A stretch of 64,000 nt of DNA from Sphaerisporangium rufum (GTDB lineage: Bacteria > Actinomycetota > Actinomycetes > Streptosporangiales > Streptosporangiaceae), in contig NZ_BOOU01000044.1 in assembly GCF_016863395.1 (NCBI RefSeq), forward strand, positions 124,001 through 188,000, given 5' to 3'. The notes beneath the pieces are model-generated. The model was not told the DNA's origin and made no database searches. It saw only the letters and a list, made by a program, of their open reading frames with translations. This document shows positions 58,273 through 64,000 of this stretch, one piece after another; the stretch's first letter is position 1, and every line of letters begins with the position of its first letter. Made by a program: the position numbers and the translations under genes.

Positions 58273-59202
58273 ATGACCGAGCGGGACGATCAATCGCCGG
58301 CGGCGGGCACCACCGGCCCGTCCCCCGGCGACGGGCGGCTGGACCCGGCCACCGAGGCGTTCGTCGCGCACCGCAACCTGCTGTTCACCGTCGCCTACGA
58401 GATGCTCGGCTCGGCGGCCGACGCCGAGGACGTCCTGCAGGAGACCTGGCTGCGCTGGACCGACGTCGACCTCGGCGTCGTGCGGGACCGGCGCGCCTAC
58501 CTGGTGCGGATCACCACCCGCCAGTCGCTGACCCGGCTGCGCACCCTCGGCCGGCGCAAGGAGTCCTACGTCGGCCCGTGGCTGCCCGAGCCGCTGCTGA
58601 CCACGCCGGACGTCGCCGAGGACGTCGAGCTGGCCGACAGCGTCTCGACGGCCATGCTGCTGGTGCTGGAGACGCTCACGCCGACCGAGCGCGCGGTCTT
58701 CGTGCTGCGCGAGGTGTTCGGCCTGGAGTACGACGAGATCGCCGAAGCGGTCGGCAAGAACCTGGCCGCGGTCCGGCAGATCGCCCACCGGGCCCGGGCG
58801 CACGTCGCCGCGCGCCGGCCGCGCATCGTCGTCTCCCCGGCCGAGTCCCGGGAGGTGCTCCAGGCGTTCCAGCGGGCGATCGCGACCGGCGACCTGCAGC
58901 GCCTGCTGGACATCCTCGCCCCGGACGTCGTCCTGCTCGCCGATGGCGGCGGCGTCAAGCGGGCCGCGCCGGCCCCCGTCGTCGGGGCCGACACGGTGGC
59001 CCGGGCACTGGCCCGGGTCGCCGCGGTGCCGCTCCAGACGGCATGGGTCAACGGCCGGCCGGCGCTGCTCTTCCAGATCAAGGACAGGATCGACACCGTC
59101 CTGACGGTGCGCATCGACGCCGGCCGAATCACCGGCCTCTACGCCGTCCGCAACCCCGAGAAACTCACCCACATGACCCGGCAGACCCCCCTCCGCCGCT
59201 GA
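58273..59202 (+). CDS. sigJ: ECF41-group RNA polymerase sigma factor (SigJ-like)
   Basis: The 309-residue protein has region 2 (residues about 28-95: EAFVAHRNLLFTVAYEMLGSAADAEDVLQETWLRW), a linker with the ECF41 hallmark GPWLPEPL (101-108), region 4 (about 130-182: LTPTERAVFVLREVFGLEYDEIAEAVGKNLAAVRQIAHRAR), and a SnoaL-like C-terminal extension with DGGGVK (224-229) and NPEKL near the end, matching the DGGGK and NPDKL motifs. In ECF41 members this C-terminal domain both supports and restrains activity in place of an anti-sigma factor. It is divergent from its CMD partner, with an ECF41-like promoter for each. ATG 58273 is used. Confidence 0.95.
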   Translation: MTERDDQSPAAGTTGPSPGDGRLDPATEAFVAHRNLLFTVAYEMLGSAADAEDVLQETWLRWTDVDLGVVRDRRAYLVRITTRQSLTRLRTLGRRKESYVGPWLPEPLLTTPDVAEDVELADSVSTAMLLVLETLTPTERAVFVLREVFGLEYDEIAEAVGKNLAAVRQIAHRARAHVAARRPRIVVSPAESREVLQAFQRAIATGDLQRLLDILAPDVVLLADGGGVKRAAPAPVVGADTVARALARVAAVPLQTAWVNGRPALLFQIKDRIDTVLTVRIDAGRITGLYAVRNPEKLTHMTRQTPLRR

Positions 59203-59362
59203 CCTGGAGGGCACATCACGGGTGACCTGGAGCCCTATCTCTCCGGATCTTCGACCCGTTCCGACAGATCTCCCTGGCCGGACGCACCGATACCCACGCG
59301 CCCCGCGACCGGACGGGAGTCCCGGGCGCGGGGCGGATCGGTGGCCGGTTAACCGGGTGGGG

Positions 59363-59863
59363 TCAGCACTTGACGGTGAGCGAGGGGCCGATCAGGACCT
59401 TGCCGCCGCTGGTCACCACGCGGAAGGTGTTCTTCTTCATGCTCTTGCACGTCGCACGGACGTGGAAGGCTCCCGTCTGATCGCTGCGCAGGGTCCTGCC
59501 CGCCAGCCGCTTCCAGTGCGTGATGCCGGCGATCTTCGTCTTCTTCTGCAGTGCCATCCACCACCAGCCGCCCTTGCTCTTGCAGTGGGCCCGGACCGTG
59601 CCGTACATGCGCCACTTGCCGCCCTCGTACCTCCCCCACGGACGCAGCAGTTCCAGGCAGCGCTTGGCCGATGTGGTCGTGGTCGCAGCGTTTGGCCGGG
59701 CGGCCTGGGACTGGGCGTGGTTCGCCTGCTGGGCCACGAAGGCGGTGATGGCGGTCGTGGTGGGGGCCGCCTGCGCTGTCGCCGAGCCGGGTGCGACGAG
59801 TAGGGCAGATGCCGCGCCGGCGGTGCCGGCGAGAGTGATGAGCCGCTTGCTGATCGAAGCCAT
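59363..59863 (-). CDS. Small secreted basic protein, unknown family
   Basis: ATG 59863 follows GAGGAGG. The 166-residue protein has a signal peptide (SKRLITLAGTAGAASALLVAPGSATAQA) and a mature part rich in Lys/Arg/Trp: RCLELLRPWGRYEGGKWRMYGTVRAHCKSKGGWWWMALQKKTK, then HVRATCKSMKKNTFRVVTSGGKVLIG and a C-terminal Cys. Four cysteines likely make two disulfides. Strand-rich with a W-rich face, it may bind a wall polymer, but no family is recognised. It converges on the sigma-factor gene. Confidence 0.7.
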   Translation of the reverse strand: MASISKRLITLAGTAGAASALLVAPGSATAQAAPTTTAITAFVAQQANHAQSQAARPNAATTTTSAKRCLELLRPWGRYEGGKWRMYGTVRAHCKSKGGWWWMALQKKTKIAGITHWKRLAGRTLRSDQTGAFHVRATCKSMKKNTFRVVTSGGKVLIGPSLTVKC

Positions 59864-60160
59864 GAGATCGTCCTCCTCGAATTGCGGAACCGCGCCCGAC
59901 TTTCGATAAAAGCCGCCAATAAGCGGCTCGCCGGTTCGCGGGCTGATCTGAATTCGACGCTTGCGTGTCACGCAAAGGAACTGATGAGGAATCTAACAAA
60001 GCCGTCGCCGTTCGCACGTCAGACTCATGATTGATGTGGGGTAATCCGAACGCGGTACGCGCTTAGGCGCCGTCAATCCGCAGCGGTACGCATAATTCAC
60101 AATTTGTGCGCCATCCGCGGTCGTTGTGCCGGGCCGGTCTTCGGGCGTCTCGCCGGGCTT

Positions 60161-60634
60161 TCATGCATGACGGGCCTCCTGGTAGGTCGCGCGGTGGGCG
60201 GCGGGGGCGGCGGGCGGGCGGTGGCCGTCCGGGGTGTCGTGGGGGTCGAGGGTGAACCAGACGGTGCAGCCGGTGGCGTCCCGGAGGAAGCCCCAGCGGC
60301 GGGCCAGGTCGCGCACCAGGCGGATGCCGCGGCCCCGCTCGGCCAGCGGGTCGGCCGGCGCGCGGCACCCGCACGGGACCGTGGACCCGCCCTGGTCGGT
60401 GACCTTGACCTCGACGGTCCGGTCCCAGCCGACCAGCACGGTCACCGGGATCTGCGGGGAGTCGGTGTAGGTCACCGCGTTGGTGAAGATCTCCGACAGC
60501 AGCAGCACCGCGTCGTCGCGGCGCGGATGGTCGGCGAGCACCTTGCGCAGCCATCGCCGGGCCTCGCCGGCGGACGCCACCTCGCCGGGGAAGACGGCGC
60601 TTTCCCGCCGCCGGTCATCGGAATAGATACGCAT
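60161..60634 (-). CDS. ATP-binding protein, RsbW-like (HATPase_c) anti-sigma kinase family
   Basis: The 157-residue protein has a GHKL fold: LLSEIFTNAVTYTDSPQIPVTVLVGWDRTVEVKVTDQGGSTVPCG (N-box) and ERGRGIRLVRDLARRWGFLRDATGCTVWFTL (G1/G2). These are stand-alone RsbW-like proteins common in actinomycetes, often beside an XRE/TPR-type regulator as here. ATG 60634, divergent from the TPR regulator with 171 bases between starts. A role in partner switching or as an accessory to the regulator is inferred. Its Pro/Ala/His-rich tail is short. Confidence 0.85.
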   Translation of the reverse strand: MRIYSDDRRRESAVFPGEVASAGEARRWLRKVLADHPRRDDAVLLLSEIFTNAVTYTDSPQIPVTVLVGWDRTVEVKVTDQGGSTVPCGCRAPADPLAERGRGIRLVRDLARRWGFLRDATGCTVWFTLDPHDTPDGHRPPAAPAAHRATYQEARHA

Positions 60635-60805
60635 TTCGGCCTGGTGCCCTTCGTCACGGGAATCCTGCCGCCAAGACAATCGGACCGGCGCACGACATCG
60701 GCGATCTTCGGCCAGCAGACCGCGACGACTTTTCTCCGGGAACGACCTTTCCTTCTTTCGACCTTCCATTACCCTCTGAATCGGATCGATCACTCGGAGG
60801 TGTGC

Positions 60806-62119
60806 ATGGAGCAGCAGGAGACCCTGTTCGGCCGGGCGTGCGCGGACCGGGGCTGGGAGCGGCCGGCCGCGTTCCTCGCGGCGTTCACGCAGGCGGCGCG
60901 CATGATCGGCGAGCCGGTGAAGCTGACCGCCCGCCAGTACCGGCGCTGGTGCATGCCCCATCCGCCCCGCCCCCGGCAGCGGGCCTGGCGGGTGCTGCAC
61001 GCCATGTTCGGCGTCAATCCGGCGGACCTGGGTTTCCCGCCCGCACCTTACGGTGAAATAAATCCATGTACGTTCCTAATAACGGACGAAATAGAGGAAT
61101 CGGACGTGAAACGTCGTACATTCGTGGCGACTGCAATGGGGACGGCGGCCGGTGCCACCCTCGGCGCCTTCACCCCGGCGGAGGCCGTCGGTACGCCCCA
61201 CGTCCAGGAGCTGCGCGCCGGCCTGCGCGCGCTGCGCACCCTGGGCGACGCGCACGGCGGCACCGAGGTCCGCAGCCTCGCCGTCCGGCACCTGATCCGC
61301 ATCCGCCGGGTCATCGAGGCCGGCAGCTACTCCGAGTCGATCGGCCGCCAGCTCCGGCTGCTGGCCGGCGAGGCCGCGAACCGCTGCGCCTACCTCCACT
61401 TCGACGCCTGCGACCAGGACCAGGCCCGCCACTACTGGCACGAGGCGCTCGCCATCGGCACCACGCTGGACGACGACACCCTGAAGGCCCAGGCGCTGGC
61501 CATGCTCGGCCTGCAGGCCAACTACCAGAAGCGGCCCCGGCAGGCCCTGGACGTGCTCGGCGCCGCCCGCCGGCACGCCGAGTCCATCGGCTCGCCGGTG
61601 CTGCTGTCCATCATCGCCAGCCGCGAGGCGGACGCCTTTTCGCTGATGGGCGACCATCCGGCGGCCAACGCCCGGCTGGCCCAGGCCATGCGCCTGATGG
61701 AGCATCCGCAGCGCGGCCGGCGCGCCCCGGAGTGGACGGCCTTCTACGATCGCGCGGAGATCGAGGTCTCCCAGGCGCACATGCTGACCGAAGCCGGCAA
61801 GCACCGGGCGGCGCTGCCCTACTACCAGGCCGCGGTGACCCACACCCGAGGCGCGTACGGGCGCAACCTGGCCGCCCGGCAGTTCGCCCTCGCCGACAAG
61901 TTCCTCAAGGCAGGCGAAGCGGAGGAGGGAGCCGCCGCCGCGCTGACCGGGCTGGAGCACCTGTCCGAGGTGTCCTCCGGCCAGGTACGCGCGCGCATGG
62001 TCGAGGTGCGGGACGCGCTGCTGGCGGTGGACACCGCCGATGCCCGGGAGGCCGCGGACGCGATCACCCAGCGGCTCCGCGCTCCCCGGCCCGGTCCGCC
62101 GCCGCTCGACGCCGCCTGA
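60806..62119 (+). CDS. TPR-domain transcriptional regulator-like protein
   Basis: The ATG at 60806 follows CGGAGG. The 437-residue protein has an N-terminal HTH-like region (FGRACADRGWERPAAFLAAFTQAARMIG..., about 1-80), a basic-hydrophobic segment KRRTFVATAMGTAAGATLGAF near 101-121, and about six TPR-like helices from 150 to the end (HYWHEALAIGTTLDDDTLKAQALAMLGLQANYQ, PRQALDVLGAARRHAE, ALPYYQAAVTHTRG). This matches the actinobacterial regulators that sit next to RsbW-like ATPases. The TGA (62117-62119) lies in the first unit of a direct-repeat array. Confidence 0.8.
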   Translation: MEQQETLFGRACADRGWERPAAFLAAFTQAARMIGEPVKLTARQYRRWCMPHPPRPRQRAWRVLHAMFGVNPADLGFPPAPYGEINPCTFLITDEIEESDVKRRTFVATAMGTAAGATLGAFTPAEAVGTPHVQELRAGLRALRTLGDAHGGTEVRSLAVRHLIRIRRVIEAGSYSESIGRQLRLLAGEAANRCAYLHFDACDQDQARHYWHEALAIGTTLDDDTLKAQALAMLGLQANYQKRPRQALDVLGAARRHAESIGSPVLLSIIASREADAFSLMGDHPAANARLAQAMRLMEHPQRGRRAPEWTAFYDRAEIEVSQAHMLTEAGKHRAALPYYQAAVTHTRGAYGRNLAARQFALADKFLKAGEAEEGAAAALTGLEHLSEVSSGQVRARMVEVRDALLAVDTADAREAADAITQRLRAPRPGPPPLDAA

Positions 62120-62314
62120 ACCCGCGCGTGGACCGGTTGACCGCCGACAGCATCTGAGTCCGCGCGTGATCCGGTCAGGCGCCGACAGCGCCTGACTCCG
62201 CGCGTGGACCGGTACTCCGCGGCTGGACCGGTCAACCGCCGACAGCGCCTGACTGCGTGCGTGGTCCGGTCAGGCGCCACGCGACAGCGCCTGAACCCCG
62301 CGCGTCGACCGGTT
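62116..62314. repeat. Tandem array of about five degenerate 38-base repeats
   Basis: Units begin CTGAxxCCGCGCGTGxxCCGGT and end CCGACAGC(A/G)(T/C): 62116-62153 (38), 62154-62191 (38), 62192-62248 (57, with 19 extra bases), 62249-62290 (42) and a partial unit from 62291. At unit junctions the sequence folds: GTCAGGCGC (62174-62182) pairs perfectly with GCGCCTGAC (62188-62196). The array lies between two converging genes, so it may act as a bidirectional terminator or be a small mobile-type repeat. Not a CRISPR, since there are no spacers. Confidence 0.75.
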
Positions 62315-62341
62315 CGCAAACCGCGGGTCAGCTCCTGGGGC

Positions 62342-63127
62342 TCAGACGCCGCGGGTCAGCTCCTGGATCTCCGCGTAGGAGGGGACCGCCTCCGGGAGCG
62401 GGCCGCCGGCCGCGCCGGCCAGCGCGGTGCTGACGGCCGCCCCGAGCGCGGCCCGGAACAGCAGCGAGCCGAAGCTGACCCGCCGCACCCCCAGTTCCGC
62501 CAGCCGGGCCACCGGCACGCCCGGCTGGATGAGCACGTTCAGCGGCACCGGCGCCGCGCCGGCCAGGATCTCCAGGTCGCGGGCGGCGGTGGCGCCCGGG
62601 GCGAACACCCCGTCGGCCCCCGCGTCGGCGTACGCCCGCCCCCGCCGGACGGCGGTGGCCAGGGCGTCGGGCGTGCCCAGCCAGAACGGGTCGGTGCGCG
62701 CGTTGACGAACAGGTCCGGCACCCGCTGCTTGATCGTGCCGATCACCCGCACCTGGGCGCCGATCTCCGCGAGGTGATCGCCCCGGCCGTCCTCGATGTT
62801 GACGCCCGCGACCCCGGCGGCGGCCAGCTCGGCGGCCAGCTCGGCCACCTCGGCGGGCGAGCCGCCGAATCCGTCCTCGATGTCCACCGTGACCGGGACG
62901 CCGAGCCGGGCGATGCCGCGGGCCAGTGCCACCGTCTCGGCCCGGGTGGCCCGCGCGGCGTCCGGTTTCCCGGCGGCGGCGGCCACGCCCAGGCTGGTGG
63001 TGCCCACCGCGGCGAACCCGGCCGCCGCCAGCGCCGCGGCGGAGGCGTGGTCCCAGGCGTTCGGCAGCAGCAACGGCTCCGTGCCGTGGTGCAGGGCGGT
63101 GAACCGCTGGAACAGCGTCGCCGTCAT
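62342..63127 (-). CDS. Isocitrate lyase/PEP mutase superfamily protein
   Basis: The 261-residue protein has the superfamily barrel: LLLPNAWDHASAAALAAAGFAAVGTTSLGVAA, VTVDIEDGFG, GVNIEDGRGDHLAEI and FVNARTDPFW. The Mg-binding Asp and Glu positions (DIEDG, IEDGR) are present. The active-site Cys of isocitrate lyase (KKCGH) is absent, so carboxyphosphonoenolpyruvate mutase, 2-methylisocitrate lyase-like or oxaloacetate decarboxylase-like activity remains possible. Its ATG at 63127 overlaps the P450 stop, so the two are cotranscribed. Confidence 0.88.
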   Translation of the reverse strand: MTATLFQRFTALHHGTEPLLLPNAWDHASAAALAAAGFAAVGTTSLGVAAAAGKPDAARATRAETVALARGIARLGVPVTVDIEDGFGGSPAEVAELAAELAAAGVAGVNIEDGRGDHLAEIGAQVRVIGTIKQRVPDLFVNARTDPFWLGTPDALATAVRRGRAYADAGADGVFAPGATAARDLEILAGAAPVPLNVLIQPGVPVARLAELGVRRVSFGSLLFRAALGAAVSTALAGAAGGPLPEAVPSYAEIQELTRGV

Positions 63128-64000
63128 CGCCGCACCGCCATCACCACGCCGGCCGCCAGCGCCAGCGCGACCTCCGGTGCCGGGCAGGGCCGCAACCCCG
63201 CCCCGAAGGTCAGGTGGTTCGGCGCACGCCCCGGCCGGAACCGGTCCGGGTCGTCGAACACCGCCGGGTCCCGGTTGGCCGCCGCCACGTCCAGCACCAC
63301 CACCTCCGGCTCCGTCCCGCCGCGCGCCTCGGGCTCCATCTCGCCGACCATCGCCGAACCCGCCGCGTCGTCCAGGGTCGCGGGTCGCGCCGGGGCCGGG
63401 GTGCGGCGCAGCGCGCGGACCGGCGGGTCGTGCCGCAGCGTCTCGGCCAGTAGCCCTTCGACCGGGCAGGGCTGCGTACCGGCGGCGAGCGCGTTGCGGA
63501 TCAGCCCCGCGGTCGAGTCGCAGGCCTGGGCGAGCAGCCCGGCCAGCACGGCCAGCCGGGCCGGCTCGGGGTCGCCGAGCAGCCGGGACAGCAGGGCCAC
63601 GCCTTCATCGGCGGACGCGATGTCCGGGCCGGTGGGCGGGGGCGCGTCCGGGGCCGGCAGGTAGACCGGGGCGAGCGCCGCGACCGCGCGCACCGCCCGC
63701 CCGGCGTCCGCCTCGGGCACGCCGAACGCGCGGGCCAGCACCCGCACCGGCACCAGTCCGGCCTGCTCGGGGTGCGCGGACGCCTGCCGGAACGTCTCGG
63801 CGCGCAGCGCCGCCGGGTCGAGCGCGGCGAGCACCTCTTCGGCCGCCGCCCGGCGCGCGGCGTGCTCGGGACCATCGGCGAAACGGCTGACCGCGCCGCG
63901 CAGCCAGGCGACCGTCAGGGCGAAGGGCGGCCGAGGCGCCGGTAGTACCGTCAGGCCGGGATCGGCCAGCATCGCGCGGACCTCGTGGTGGCGCCGAACC
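63124..64000 (-). CDS. Cytochrome P450 (5' end beyond the window)
   Basis: The frame runs open to the right edge. Upstream of the first ATG at 63972 the reading VRRHHEVRA is typical P450 N-terminal sequence, so the real start lies outside. Visible motifs: the I-helix region (ACDSTAGLIRNAL, where the AGxxT is altered), ETLR as ExxR, and the heme loop FGAGLRPCPAPEVALALA with the thiolate Cys. About 292 of an expected 400 residues are present. The next gene's start overlaps its stop. The substrate is unknown and no other biosynthetic genes are in the window. Confidence 0.85.
   Translation of the reverse strand, partial: VRRHHEVRAMLADPGLTVLPAPRPPFALTVAWLRGAVSRFADGPEHAARRAAAEEVLAALDPAALRAETFRQASAHPEQAGLVPVRVLARAFGVPEADAGRAVRAVAALAPVYLPAPDAPPPTGPDIASADEGVALLSRLLGDPEPARLAVLAGLLAQACDSTAGLIRNALAAGTQPCPVEGLLAETLRHDPPVRALRRTPAPARPATLDDAAGSAMVGEMEPEARGGTEPEVVVLDVAAANRDPAVFDDPDRFRPGRAPNHLTFGAGLRPCPAPEVALALAAGVVMAVRR

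Noticed and set aside
62116-62314. CRISPR array
   Set aside because: Units are contiguous and degenerate with no unique spacers and no cas genes nearby.
62342-64000. Biosynthetic gene cluster
   Set aside because: A single P450 and one PEP-mutase-like gene at the window edge are not enough; no core biosynthetic enzyme is visible.

Overview
The window is chromosomal DNA of a very high-GC Gram-positive actinomycete. The evidence is frequent GTG/TTG starts, ATGA start/stop overlaps, an RbpA gene, an Lnt/polyprenol-phosphate-mannose synthase pair, an actinobacterial HelD-type helicase, an ECF41 sigma factor and many secreted proteins with Sec or Tat signals. The gene set resembles the Thermomonosporaceae/Streptosporangiales (Actinomadura-like), but this placement is inferred from gene content only.

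Layout. 0-4.6 kb is a decayed, lower-GC mobile region: a cut-off ArsR-like regulator, a LysR regulator, an IS5-superfamily transposase with a broken frame, a small secreted protein frameshifted at a G run, and an IS5/IS427-type transposase fused to an inverted fragment of a Tn3-family transposase. 4.7-16.3 kb is core-like: a thiazoline-carboxylate hydrolase-type protein, a USP, a WYL regulator, a membrane protein with a kinase-like N-terminus divergent from a MoxR-DUF58-VWA operon, two rRNA/tRNA methyltransferase-like genes, GDPD, a UMF1-type transporter, rbpA with a SigR-type promoter, and trmO. 16.4-20.4 kb holds a truncated glycosidase, a small membrane protein, a methyltransferase-TetR operon with an operator array, and an AraC regulator. 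20.4-27.3 kb has fxsA, ppm-lnt, helD and an Lrp/AsnC regulator. 27.4-30.1 kb is an orphan block of secreted or effector-like proteins: an internally duplicated exported protein, a papain-like Cys-His-Asp protein and a WXG-like helical protein.

30.2-39.7 kb holds acyl-CoA dehydrogenase and M24 peptidase genes, a PP2C/SpoIIE phosphatase, a 5'-3' exonuclease and an RNB ribonuclease, then an ABC exporter translationally coupled to a NarL-type two-component system behind a perfect 12-bp dyad. 39.9-45.6 kb has two exported proteins, an HD hydrolase, a quinone-oxidoreductase-like enzyme, a CGNR regulator divergent from an alpha/beta hydrolase with clear operators, and a GNAT. 45.7-52.1 kb has a Tat-exported GH30 xylanase with CBM2, soxR with a recognisable SoxR box divergent from a FrnE-like oxidoreductase, a truncated MDR gene and an Mtr4/Ski2-like helicase. 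52.2-64 kb has a lipoprotein, NmrA-like and MFS genes, a LysR regulator, a response-regulator relic, an ECF41 sigma factor divergent from its carboxymuconolactone-decarboxylase partner (each with an ECF41-like promoter), an RsbW-like kinase divergent from a TPR regulator, a 38-bp repeat array, a PEP-mutase-like enzyme and a cut-off cytochrome P450.

The strongest signals are regulatory: several regulator/target pairs have their operators or promoters readable in the DNA (SigR-rbpA, ECF41-CMD, SoxR, TetR, CGNR, and the dyad before the ABC/two-component operon). The most open functional questions are the papain-like/WXG-like pair and the kinase-like membrane protein beside MoxR. No CRISPR array, rRNA, tRNA or replication origin was seen.
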